Below, piece after piece: positions 1 through 8,119 of a stretch of 42,127 nucleotides of DNA (position 1 is the first letter of the stretch; each line of letters opens with the position of its first letter). Source of the DNA: an uncultured Candidatus Melainabacteria bacterium. GTDB taxonomy: Bacteria; Cyanobacteriota; Vampirovibrionia; Gastranaerophilales; Gastranaerophilaceae. A model generated the notes under the pieces. It saw only the letters and a program-made list of their open reading frames with translations. It did no database searches and was not told where the DNA came from. Where the stretch lies: assembly GCA_934717895.1 (NCBI GenBank), contig CAKUZO010000005.1:1-42127 (forward strand). Reading direction: 5' to 3'. Made by a program: the position numbers and the translations under genes.

Positions 1-269
1 GCATAAGGTGCTGCTAAATATTTTGTCGCTTTTACATTAAAGCAACAAATCATTACGGCAATAAATGCAAGAAACGCTCCTGCACCGGCAAGTGGCCCTG
101 CAATAGCCGGGTTTGTAAATAAATAGTAAACACTAAGAGCACAACCTGCAAGTAAACATACAAACAATAAAAAGATTTTGTTGACTGTTCCGTTTATAGT
201 CATTGGCTCACCATCAAGAATTCTTTCTTGTGGTGCAAATCTATCATCATTTAAAATTGGATTTGACAT
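1..269 (-). CDS. Bax inhibitor-1/YccA family membrane protein (N-terminal part)
   Basis: Reading the minus strand from an ATG at 269 gives an open frame that runs off the window start, so only the first 89 codons are present. The protein begins MSNPILNDDRF, then a short polar stretch with PMTINGTVNK, followed by at least two hydrophobic helices (about residues 32-50 and 56-75). A polar NP-x-(L/F) start, then MT-(I/V)-(N/D) before the first helix, is the usual opening of the YccA/BI-1 family of multipass inner-membrane proteins, which act in membrane proteostasis or ion leak. A strong AGGAG ribosome site lies just upstream (about 275-281). It is divergent from the ABC exporter at 349. The assignment rests on the N-terminus only. 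Confidence 0.7.
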   Translation of the reverse strand, partial: MSNPILNDDRFAPQERILDGEPMTINGTVNKIFLLFVCLLAGCALSVYYLFTNPAIAGPLAGAGAFLAFIAVMICCFNVKATKYLAAPY

Positions 270-348
270 AACTAACTCCTTCCTTTACCATGATTATATA
301 GTATTTTTGTAAAAAACGCAATATATTAGATTTTTAATAAGGATAGTT

Positions 349-2148
349 ATGCTTTTAGAAAATTATACAAAATTTTTAAAATATTTTGGCAAAGGAAGAG
401 GTAAGAGCTTTTTCTGTTTTGGGGTGCTTTCAATGGTTGCCGGATTTATGGAACTTTTTGGGGTGGCTTTGATTTATCCGTTTGTTATGTTTATCGTTGA
501 TCCGATGACGGTTATTCAAAAATTCCCTGTATTAAATCATTTAGATCTGAATATTGCAAATTCTACAAATTTCGGTTTGCTTATTGGCCTGTTGGTGCTT
601 TTGATTTTTATTTTAAAAAACTTTTTCATGCTATATATTCAGTATTTTCAAACAAGTTTTGTAAAAAAATGGATTCAAGATATTGTTACTAAATTTCTGG
701 AATATTATTTGTATGCACCATATAAAGATGTTATGCAGACTTCACAGGGAGATAAACTGTATGTCGTGGAATATGTTTGTGCGGCTGCCGTAAATGGTTT
801 TGTCTTGCGAGGTCTGACATTGATAATCAATGCCGTTATTATAACAATGATTATTGGTTTATTGTTTTGGAAATTTCCGATAGCGGCAATTGCAACAATT
901 GTTTTTGCAACAGTGTCAATGACGCTTCAAAATAAGTTTTTAAAACAGCGTATTTTGTCATTAAGTAAAGTCGTTAATAGTATTAATAAAAAATACAAAG
1001 CTATTCTTATAGAAAGTATGGTTAATTTGAAAGAAGTAAAGATTTTGTGTGCAGAAAAGCTGTTTATTAACGGGTATTTGAAAAATGCAAATCAAATTAT
1101 TACTTCAACAACAAAGTTGGATTTTTTTAATTCAATTCCTCCTTATATTGTTGAGATGCTCATGGTTGCCTCATTGCTTGTTTTGGCGTGCGTTATCTCT
1201 CTCCAAAATAAAGGAAGCAACTCTTCTTTAATCGCTTCTTTGGCAATTGTAATTGCGGCGTTGTTTAGAGTTGCACCGGCACTTAACAGAATTCAAACAT
1301 CTATAATTAATATAAATTCTTCAAGAGTTTATGTAAAACAGTTAAACGAGCAATTTGAGAAATACAGATTTGCAAGTTTTAAAAAATATGAATATCCGAC
1401 AACTGACAGGTTGGATTTCAGGCATGCTGTTGAATTAAAAAATATTTGTTTTTCTTATAATAAGGATAAACAAGTTTTGAAAAATGTTTCATTAAAGATT
1501 GAAAAAGGTGATTTTGTTGGTGTAATTGGGCTTTCCGGAGCTGGAAAGAGCACTCTTGCTGATGTCCTTACGGGGCTATTGCCTGCTGATAGTGGTGAAA
1601 TTTGTGTAGATGGATTAAAACTTACAGAAGAGAATTACCCGAAATTCCGTCGTTTAATTGGGTACGTGCCACAACAAATTAATATTCTGGATAAATCTAT
1701 TAAAGAAAATGTGGCCTGGGGTTGTGAAACAATTGACGACGAAAAAGTAGTTAGTGCATTAAAAGCGGCACAGCTTTATGATGTAATAAAAAACTATCCA
1801 GATGGAATTAATTCTAATATATTTGTTGGGGCAAACGGTTTGTCGCAAGGACAAAAACAGCGTTTGGCGATTGCAAGAGCTATTTACAGAGAGCCGGAAA
1901 TAATAATTTTAGATGAAGCAACATCTTCATTAGATGTTCAAGTGGAGCATGAAATAACAGCCATGCTTGCACAAATAAGTAAATCAAAAACAATTTTAGC
2001 AATTGCTCACAGATTATCGACCTTGAAATCTTGTAATAAACTGATTTATATGAAAGACGGAGAAATTGTTGATATAGGCACATTTGAAGAGCTTTCTAGC
2101 CGATATGCCGAGTTTGAAAAGTTAGTAAAATTATCAAGTATTTCTTAA
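349..2148 (+). CDS. Fused ABC exporter (PglK/MsbA type), permease plus ATPase
   Basis: The 599-residue protein has an N-terminal six-helix permease (hydrophobic stretches near residues 22-48, 68-92, 153-195, 262-285 and 293-313) and a C-terminal nucleotide-binding domain. Walker A is GLSGAGKST (about 394-402), the signature is GLSQGQKQR (about 496-504) and Walker B is IIILDEATSSLD (about 517-528), followed by an AHRLS H-loop, so the ATPase looks intact. Half-transporters of this design work as homodimers and flip lipid-linked substrates; the N-terminus resembles PglK-like flippases of lipid-linked glycans, but the substrate cannot be read from sequence. The ATG is preceded by AAGGA at a 6-nt spacing. 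It is followed directly by the tRNA-Asn promoter without an obvious terminator. Confidence 0.9.
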   Translation: MLLENYTKFLKYFGKGRGKSFFCFGVLSMVAGFMELFGVALIYPFVMFIVDPMTVIQKFPVLNHLDLNIANSTNFGLLIGLLVLLIFILKNFFMLYIQYFQTSFVKKWIQDIVTKFLEYYLYAPYKDVMQTSQGDKLYVVEYVCAAAVNGFVLRGLTLIINAVIITMIIGLLFWKFPIAAIATIVFATVSMTLQNKFLKQRILSLSKVVNSINKKYKAILIESMVNLKEVKILCAEKLFINGYLKNANQIITSTTKLDFFNSIPPYIVEMLMVASLLVLACVISLQNKGSNSSLIASLAIVIAALFRVAPALNRIQTSIININSSRVYVKQLNEQFEKYRFASFKKYEYPTTDRLDFRHAVELKNICFSYNKDKQVLKNVSLKIEKGDFVGVIGLSGAGKSTLADVLTGLLPADSGEICVDGLKLTEENYPKFRRLIGYVPQQINILDKSIKENVAWGCETIDDEKVVSALKAAQLYDVIKNYPDGINSNIFVGANGLSQGQKQRLAIARAIYREPEIIILDEATSSLDVQVEHEITAMLAQISKSKTILAIAHRLSTLKSCNKLIYMKDGEIVDIGTFEELSSRYAEFEKLVKLSSIS

Positions 2149-2174
2149 AAAAAAATAAAAAATAAAAAAAAGAC

Positions 2175-2203
2175 TTTACAATAAAAATGTTTTGTATTAT
2201 AAT
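2175..2203 (+). promoter_or_regulatory. Sigma-70-type promoter of tRNA-Asn
   Basis: TTTACA (2175-2180), a 17-nt spacer and a perfect TATAAT (2198-2203) stand about 45 nt before the tRNA-Asn gene. This is one of the cleanest promoter matches in the window. Confidence 0.75.
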
Positions 2204-2248
2204 TAAATCATAAGGACGGGGCGACCCTGATATATTAAAGAGAAATAT

Positions 2249-2320
2249 TCCTCAGTAGCTCAATGGCGGAGCAACCGGCTGTTAACCGGTAGGCTGTTGG
2301 TTCGAGTCCAACCTGGGGAG
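2249..2320 (+). tRNA. tRNA-Asn (anticodon GTT)
   Basis: The cloverleaf folds with acceptor arms TCCTCAG/CTGGGGA (one T-G pair) and discriminator G. The anticodon stem CCGGC/ACCGG (one C-A mismatch at its base as drawn) encloses a loop with GTT, and the T arm contains TTCGAGT. The 3' CCA is not encoded. It is followed at once by a run of six T residues and then a stem-loop. The inverted-repeat-bounded segment at 2602-4050 lies about 280 nt downstream. Confidence 0.93.
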
Positions 2321-2334
2321 TTTTTTCTATTATT

Positions 2335-2364
2335 AGGGCAAGAATTAGTTTCAAGCCCTTTTTT
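2335..2364 (+). terminator. Intrinsic terminator after tRNA-Asn
   Basis: AGGGC and GCCCT arms with an inner AGAA/TTCA-type extension enclose a short loop and are followed by a run of six or more T residues. It fits transcription end of the tRNA-Asn unit. Confidence 0.6.
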
Positions 2365-2601
2365 AATGCCTGTTTCAGAAGTTCGATTGTATTTTAACGA
2401 CCTGTTTGGTTTGAACGGATAGAAGTATTATTTTAGAAAGTTGGCAATATATCGACGTTTGAGGGGTAGGAAATAATCAATCTATCCGTACAGCAAAACG
2501 GTCAAATAACTCTTTTGATGATCTGACTGCTAGTTGTATTATTTCTGCAACTTGGGTTTTCTGCAAAGTATAGCCTATGTTTTAGCCTGTACATGGCGTT
2601 T
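2365..2601. other. Gene-free spacer with a 9-bp inverted repeat
   Basis: I see no convincing coding frame. ACGGATAGA (2415-2423) and its exact complement TCTATCCGT (2481-2489) form an inverted repeat around a 57-nt interior. The interior also holds TAATCAATCTA, whose complement resembles the core of the inverted repeat at 2602. This may be decayed mobile-element sequence flanking the tRNA gene, but no function can be assigned. Confidence 0.4.
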
Positions 2602-2628
2602 GACAAATAGTTTGATTATTTCGGCAAT
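2602..2628 (+). repeat. Left copy of a 27-bp inverted repeat flanking the HELGH gene
   Basis: These 27 bases match the reverse complement of 4024-4050 at 24 of 27 positions (counted by eye). The shared core is TAGTTTGA-Y-TATTTCGGCAA. Similarity continues weakly inward (TTTTGAAATT against TTTAAAATT) and outward (ACATGG in both flanks). Confidence 0.75.
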
Positions 2629-2682
2629 GACCGTTTTGAAATTATATTAATCTAAATAAAATCGTATGTTCATTCATATTAG

Positions 2683-3951
2683 TTATGCTAATTTAGCAAA
2701 TTGTGTATTTGAATTAGTAAATCTACCCTTATAACATCTTTCAAACAATTTGGTAACATCATCTGTATATTTATCTCCTGATAATATACCTTTTATATAT
2801 TCTCCTATTAACTCACCTTCAGATTCAGTTGCGTAACGAGAGACTTTAAGTGCTGTTGCAAAATCTGTTGGATTAGTAAATCCAGTTTTAATTACTTGTT
2901 CCAAATCACTGAATGGAGTTTTTCTAAAATGTGTAACATGTCCTAATTCATGTAAAACTTGGCCATCTAAACCTATTGCATTTCTGGTTTGATAAGCATT
3001 AGCTCCAAGTAATATTTTTTGTTCTTTACGTAAACTCAATAAAGCATGAGTTGCTTTTTCAATATATTCTTCTTGTGGAAGATTATTTAAATTAATGCTA
3101 AGAGATTTTTTAATATAATCTGTTAAACTATCTTTTCTCATCAACAAGGCATTTTCTTCTTCCCTCGCACGTTGCAATAAATTATCAAAATCTAATTTTG
3201 CTTTTTTAGTTAACTTGCCTTGTTTCCACAACCGAAAATATCTATTTAATGTTGCATCGTATTTGTACGAAGAAATTAAATTTATACAATCCCGACCTTT
3301 AGAATTTACTGACAGTTGACCATTCTTTTTGAAGTGATTTATATACTCATTAATTTTTTTATCAATATTATTGTAATAATCCCTATTGATTTTCAAAGTA
3401 ATTTCATTTGTTTTTTCTGCAATTAGGGTTTCAGCAGGACATTCTAAAGATGAATATTTACCACAATCACCTGTTATTAAACTAAATTCTACTTTATCAG
3501 GGATATGTATCTTACCCCTAGATTTTTTTATTGCATTAGTTATTGATAAATTAACTTGGTTTGCAACTTCTAAATCAGGAATGTCAAAACTTTTTATGCC
3601 AAGTCCCTTTTCAGCATATTCTTTAGCTTCTTCTATTGTTTTAGCTTTTTTGTATTTTATTTTAAGCAAATTTCGTGTTGCTGGCATAGAAAAACTTTGC
3701 CCATACTCTTTTCCCGTTTGATTAACTAGATTTTCCACTTGAATAAGAGTTTTGTTATCAGTAATTGTACCATTTTGAAATACTGAATTAGGAGTTCTTT
3801 TGCTACCTCTAACATATGGCTTAAGCTCTAAAACTCCGCGCGAGACTCTTTGTTTGTCTACAAAAATTTTAATGCATCCAAACAAATTTTCACCTAAAGT
3901 TGTGTTATTTCTTCTCATAAAGAAATTACTCAATTTTGATAAAATTTTCAA
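2683..3951 (-). CDS. Hypothetical protein with HEXXH metallopeptidase motif
   Basis: The 422-residue protein carries HELGHVTHF near residues 330-338, a HEXXH zinc site of the zincin type. An acidic segment about 40 residues later (ATESEGELIGEY) could supply the third zinc ligand, as Glu does in gluzincins. No signal peptide or membrane helix is evident. The N-terminal two thirds are Lys-rich and mixed helical, without a recognised domain. I chose the TTG start at 3951 because AGGGG lies 9 nt upstream; the next in-frame ATG is codon 12. The gene sits alone between the inverted repeats at 2602 and 4024, so it may be cargo of a small element. A toxin or effector role is possible but unsupported; an ordinary cytosolic peptidase is equally possible. 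Confidence 0.6.
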   Translation of the reverse strand: MKILSKLSNFFMRRNNTTLGENLFGCIKIFVDKQRVSRGVLELKPYVRGSKRTPNSVFQNGTITDNKTLIQVENLVNQTGKEYGQSFSMPATRNLLKIKYKKAKTIEEAKEYAEKGLGIKSFDIPDLEVANQVNLSITNAIKKSRGKIHIPDKVEFSLITGDCGKYSSLECPAETLIAEKTNEITLKINRDYYNNIDKKINEYINHFKKNGQLSVNSKGRDCINLISSYKYDATLNRYFRLWKQGKLTKKAKLDFDNLLQRAREEENALLMRKDSLTDYIKKSLSINLNNLPQEEYIEKATHALLSLRKEQKILLGANAYQTRNAIGLDGQVLHELGHVTHFRKTPFSDLEQVIKTGFTNPTDFATALKVSRYATESEGELIGEYIKGILSGDKYTDDVTKLFERCYKGRFTNSNTQFAKLA

Positions 3952-4023
3952 CTTTAAAATCCCCTATACCTATATAAAGTATTTTTCTCTTAAAAATTTT
4001 ACTTTTTTATTAAGAATTTTAAA

Positions 4024-4050
4024 GTTGCCGAAATAGTCAAACTAGTTGTC
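4024..4050 (-). repeat. Right copy of the 27-bp inverted repeat
   Basis: This is the complementary partner of 2602-2628. Immediately outside it (4051-4070) is a further ATAATCAAAC, another partial copy of the TTTGATTAT core, so the end looks like nested or repeated half-sites. I found no clear target-site duplication. Confidence 0.75.
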
Positions 4051-4322
4051 ATAAATAATCAAACCATGTGTCTTTTTACATTTAGTCACCTTTTTCTCGG
4101 CAGAGTGGCATATTTTATTTTATATATGTTTTTAGTTTAACTGCAACTCGGAAAGAAGCTATCGCGCCAATTCCTCACTTCTCAAAAAACGTGATATTTA
4201 ATTTTTTGATTTTAAAGATTTGTTATTGATGTAAAAATGATTTTTATGAATATATGTAAAAAATAGAATTTATATATAGCAAAAATTTTCTTTATGAGAT
4301 TTAATATGAAAAAAGGTAATTT
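4051..4322. other. Intergenic region with a half REP-like element
   Basis: No coding frame is credible. Positions 4078-4097 read ACATTTAGTCACCTTTTTCT, one arm of the palindrome found whole at 12167, 12350 and 34880; here the other arm is altered. AAAAAACGTGATATTTA near 4185-4200 resembles the opposite arm. The rest is AT-rich leader for the gene at 4323. Confidence 0.5.
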
Positions 4323-5879
4323 ATGAAGGTTGCTAACGTTTATTATCAAGAGTATAACTTTAAGCAAAATAGGAATAATACTCAAAATGCTCACAAAGAT
4401 ACACCGCTAAATCAGACAGGCTCACTTGTTCCGATGATATTGAATATTTCTGTAGTTCAAAATAATGCTCCATTCCATAGGATTGAGAAAACACATAACA
4501 AAAATGAATTTCTCGCATTTACAGGAGAAGATGATAAAAAAACTTGGACGCAAGTTACTGCCAAGGCAAAGAATGTTACTGAAAAAATAGTAAATAAAAC
4601 GAAAAATTCTTTTGCACATATTCAGTCTCTTTTTCAAACTAATATAGAACTTCCGGAAGAAGAAGAGGCTTTTCTAAATGATTATTTAATGAATGAAGAA
4701 AAAATTAATGAAAAATATGATAAAAAAATTGCAGAGATAAAAGATAACTTTTGGGATAACTTTACTAATCATTCAGAAAAAAAACGTCAAAAAATTAGAG
4801 ATGAAAAAGAAAAAGCTTTAAAAATATCATACTTGTATCAAAATGCTTTTGAACAAAGGGAAAAAGAAGCAATTGAAAATAGAAAAATTTTCTATGAACT
4901 TGCAAAACAATTAAATATGAGTAAAGAAATCATAGTTGCATTTGAAAAATCACAAGAATTAAGTAAACGAAGACTTGATATTATAAAGAGAAAAAAGGAA
5001 TTTTTGGATAAAAAAGGATTTAGTCAAATTGCGGGTTACATAAATGAAAAAGAAAAACTTTCTAAAAGTTTTTTAGATCTAATTGATGATGAAAAAGCTG
5101 GAAAATCCTTAAAGAAATTAATTCCGAATGCAATATTGTTTTATGGACCTACGGGATGTGGAAAAACCACTTTTGTTAAAGCTCTTGCAGATGAAGCTGA
5201 CTGTAACCTCAAAATAATACATTGTAGAGGGCCACAAAAAGAAAAAGAACAACAACTTTACAATACTTTGGTTGGATATACCGATACAGATGAATATGGA
5301 AATGATATTGAAGTCTCTGGTTTACTGGAAAAAGCTCAAAAGAATTTTGAAAAAACAGACAGACGAACTATTATTCTTATAGATGAATTTGATCGATTTT
5401 TCGGAAAAGATGTTTCTTCCAAGTTTATAAACACAATGAAAGGAATTTTAGAAAATTGTTCAGAAGACTATCATGTTACATTTTTTCTAACATCTAATAA
5501 ACCGCAAAAAATTCCTTATGAGTTAAGGAATTCTCATAGAATTGCTCCAACTTATTCTATTGACCCTCCTAATCAAGAAAATACTGTCGCTGTAATTGAA
5601 CACTATCTTCAAGGTTGCGATACGGAAAACTTGGACTATAATACTATTTTAAAAGAATTATTTAAATTCGCTCCAGATGAAATATATAGCAACACACATT
5701 TAAAAGTAATTTGTGAAATTGCCACAGATGAGGTAAAACCAGATAATAGCCCACTAACAACAGATATGTTTCTTCAAGCAATAAAACAATATAACAAATC
5801 TAATGATGACAGCAATTTGCTAAGGGTTACAAAAGACTATTTAAAACAATACGAGAATGATAAAGAAAATATAGGATAA
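4323..5879 (+). CDS. AAA+ ATPase with coiled-coil N-terminus
   Basis: The 518-residue protein opens MKVANVYYQ, has an LAFTGEDD element near residue 66, then a long charged helical region (about 110-250) likely to form coiled coil. The AAA+ core follows: an IAGY-x-x-E entry segment, Walker A GPTGCGKT (about 274-281), Walker B IILIDEF (about 350-356) and sensor-1 FFLTSN (about 386-391). All key residues for ATP binding and hydrolysis appear present. Its core and C-terminal lid resemble those of the protein at 8113-10476, so they are paralogues. AAAGG precedes the ATG. The pseudo-ATPase gene follows after 10 nt, implying co-expression and perhaps a mixed oligomer. The substrate is unknown. Confidence 0.8.
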   Translation: MKVANVYYQEYNFKQNRNNTQNAHKDTPLNQTGSLVPMILNISVVQNNAPFHRIEKTHNKNEFLAFTGEDDKKTWTQVTAKAKNVTEKIVNKTKNSFAHIQSLFQTNIELPEEEEAFLNDYLMNEEKINEKYDKKIAEIKDNFWDNFTNHSEKKRQKIRDEKEKALKISYLYQNAFEQREKEAIENRKIFYELAKQLNMSKEIIVAFEKSQELSKRRLDIIKRKKEFLDKKGFSQIAGYINEKEKLSKSFLDLIDDEKAGKSLKKLIPNAILFYGPTGCGKTTFVKALADEADCNLKIIHCRGPQKEKEQQLYNTLVGYTDTDEYGNDIEVSGLLEKAQKNFEKTDRRTIILIDEFDRFFGKDVSSKFINTMKGILENCSEDYHVTFFLTSNKPQKIPYELRNSHRIAPTYSIDPPNQENTVAVIEHYLQGCDTENLDYNTILKELFKFAPDEIYSNTHLKVICEIATDEVKPDNSPLTTDMFLQAIKQYNKSNDDSNLLRVTKDYLKQYENDKENIG

Positions 5880-5889
5880 GAATAATAAA

Positions 5890-7713
5890 ATGATGATTTC
5901 AAAAATTACAACAATAAATAGTAATAATAGTAAAAATAAGAGGCGAAAAATATTGGAAACTACTGCTATTTTAGCAGGAACGACAGCAATTTTCCCTGCC
6001 GGATTTTTAGTTGCTGATAATTTTAGTAACAGTAAACGAAATTATACAAAAAAAGTTGAAGAAGAAATCAATAAATATAAAAAGACTGTTGAAAAAAGAA
6101 CAAATGCAGGATTAAACTTATTGAACAGACTTGGTAACCAAGCTAATGCTAGTGAAAAGGAAGAAGTTAGAGCATTAGTAGAGCAAGTTGAAAAAGCAAA
6201 ATTAGAAAACCGACTTGTCCCATTAAAACAAATTAGAAAAATGTATCTCAAAAATGGATTAAAAATTTCTGCTGGTTTTGGGATAAGCATTGGAGTAATT
6301 ACGTTAGCACTAAAAAATGCTTATGAAAATCATAAATCTAATCAGATAGATAAATCACCTAACACAAATAACACAAATAACACAAATAACACTACCGTAA
6401 ATCTTGAGGCTTTTTCAAATAAAAAAAAACAAATAAATTTTACTGGAATTGTAGATAAAATTGCAAATGAATTGAATTCACAACAGTTAAAAAAATTTCA
6501 TGACTATATCAATGGAATATTACCATTACCAACTATTGAAGAAATGAAACTAGCTCAACAAATTGCGAAAGTAAGAATTAAGGATTGGCCAAAAGGTATT
6601 AAAGATACTTTTAGTGCTAAATTTCTTAAACCTTCTTCAGACGAAAAATATCAAACTTTTTTACTTAAACAAGAGATTGAAATTCCGCCAGAACCTCCAA
6701 TGTATTATAGAAATTATGATAAATTGTTTAATACAAAACGATATCAAGCTTATTTAACGTGGCCCAAATATATAGACCAATCTGCAAGATATGAACGAAT
6801 GGAAAATATTATAAAAAGAGAAAGAATAAGAAGTTACGCACAAGAAAAAGCCTTATTTGAACAACTTGCAAAGAAAGAACTATCTTTAGCTTGTGTTAAA
6901 TATAGAATAAATGACGAATTTTTAAAACCTTTTAATAGCAATGAAAAAAGAATTAAAATTCCTGATGCACTTATGGTTCAAGGAGAAAATAAAGACGAAA
7001 CTATTGAAACATTAAAATGGATTGTTGGCAAGTCTGACTCTAACTATACATATATTGAAGACAAAAATGAGCCCAACAATATTCGCTTGAATCAAATTCT
7101 TACTGTATTGGAGGAAGCAGAAGAAAATTATAAGAAAAATGGGAAACGAACCCTTTTATGGATTGAAAATTTTGAAAAATTACTAATAAATACTTCTGAA
7201 AATGAAGATGTTATTGGGGATTTAAAAGACATGCTAGATAAAATAAGCAAACAATATAAAACGACAATTATATTTAGTTGTATTGATACAAAAAAACTAA
7301 ATCCAGTAGTGCTACAACCACATCGAGTTAAAATATATAATCTTTCTAACGAAACTCCATTAGAAGAACTAAAAAAAATTCAGAAAGAATATATTTTATC
7401 TAATATAAAAAATTTACAAAATAGTGATGGATATAGATTTAAGTATACACCATTTGAAAATAATTTTGTTGATTTATACTTAGGAGATTTTTCATGCAGA
7501 CCAGACATTTTATGGGTTGATTCGCAAAATGCAGAAGCAATTAAAGCAGTAATTAAAAATTTTGATACAATAAAAAAGATTCCAAAATTCAAAGATATTA
7601 AATCATTAAAATTCCCTAAACCGAACGATTTAAAAGATTTTGATAACAATAAATTAATGTGTTCAGGAAATATTACAAAAGATGGTAAAGTTATTTATGA
7701 ATATTTTGTATAA
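5890..7713 (+). CDS. Membrane-associated degenerate AAA+ protein (pseudo-ATPase)
   Basis: Two hydrophobic helices (about residues 24-44 and 124-144) bracket a Lys/Glu-rich helical segment, suggesting a hairpin in the membrane. An Asn/Thr-rich linker follows, then INFTG near residue 181. The C-terminal part aligns by pattern with the AAA+ core of the upstream gene. The P-loop position reads MVQGENKDETIETL, lacking the GK-(S/T) triad, and the Walker B position reads TLLWIENFEKL, with the Asp-Glu pair replaced by Glu-Asn. ATP hydrolysis is therefore unlikely. It may be the membrane-bound structural partner of the active ATPase at 4323. The ribosome site is weak, so translational coupling to the upstream gene is plausible. 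No named family is recognised. Confidence 0.7.
   Translation: MMISKITTINSNNSKNKRRKILETTAILAGTTAIFPAGFLVADNFSNSKRNYTKKVEEEINKYKKTVEKRTNAGLNLLNRLGNQANASEKEEVRALVEQVEKAKLENRLVPLKQIRKMYLKNGLKISAGFGISIGVITLALKNAYENHKSNQIDKSPNTNNTNNTNNTTVNLEAFSNKKKQINFTGIVDKIANELNSQQLKKFHDYINGILPLPTIEEMKLAQQIAKVRIKDWPKGIKDTFSAKFLKPSSDEKYQTFLLKQEIEIPPEPPMYYRNYDKLFNTKRYQAYLTWPKYIDQSARYERMENIIKRERIRSYAQEKALFEQLAKKELSLACVKYRINDEFLKPFNSNEKRIKIPDALMVQGENKDETIETLKWIVGKSDSNYTYIEDKNEPNNIRLNQILTVLEEAEENYKKNGKRTLLWIENFEKLLINTSENEDVIGDLKDMLDKISKQYKTTIIFSCIDTKKLNPVVLQPHRVKIYNLSNETPLEELKKIQKEYILSNIKNLQNSDGYRFKYTPFENNFVDLYLGDFSCRPDILWVDSQNAEAIKAVIKNFDTIKKIPKFKDIKSLKFPKPNDLKDFDNNKLMCSGNITKDGKVIYEYFV
6361..6394 (+). repeat. 9-bp tandem repeat inside the pseudo-ATPase gene
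   Basis: AACACAAAT is repeated three times with a fourth partial copy, encoding an Asn-Thr-Asn linker between the membrane hairpin and the soluble domain. Being a multiple of three, slippage would change linker length without breaking the frame. Confidence 0.8.
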
Positions 7714-7753
7714 ATATAAACCTCAAATATAAATGGAAGCTTGGGTTTCCGAA

Positions 7754-8119
7754 CTATATAACGACATTTATACCATTTTTTTTATATAAGTTAAATTTTT
7801 TACTTTCATTATTTAAAACACGTTTTTTATTTTTCAAATTATCTAATATTACCCCAAATCCAACTATATTACCGATCATTAGCGCAAATAGCTCATCTCC
7901 ATACATTGATCTGTTTTTTGGTTTTAGTAAATATGGAAAAAATAATAAATCTAATATACCTAATATTCCTATGGCTTTATAATTACCAAACTTATGGGTT
8001 TTGTCATAAACATATTCATCTAATTTTTTAGATGTTTCATTTATTTTGACTTCTTTTTGAGAAGTTTTTAAATTTTTATATTCATTTATTGTGGAACGTG
8101 CTGGAATACTTATTAGCAT
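7754..8119 (-). CDS. Small membrane protein, unknown function
   Basis: The 121-residue protein has a charged N-terminal third (Lys/Glu/Thr, 1-45) and two hydrophobic segments (about 49-66, AIGILGILDLLFFPYLL, and 76-92, ELFALMIGNIVGFGVIL), then a basic tail. This predicts a helical hairpin with both ends on the same side. Its ATG lies inside the last codons of the AAA+ gene (7-nt overlap, 8113-8119), so it is translationally coupled as the last gene of the 11706-to-7754 operon. It is convergent with the pseudo-ATPase gene, with only 40 nt between the stops. No family is recognised. Confidence 0.65.
   Translation of the reverse strand: MLISIPARSTINEYKNLKTSQKEVKINETSKKLDEYVYDKTHKFGNYKAIGILGILDLLFFPYLLKPKNRSMYGDELFALMIGNIVGFGVILDNLKNKKRVLNNESKKFNLYKKNGINVVI

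Noticed and set aside
2602..4050. Insertion sequence
   Set aside because: There are good inverted ends but no transposase and no clear target duplication, so I report it only as a candidate non-autonomous element.
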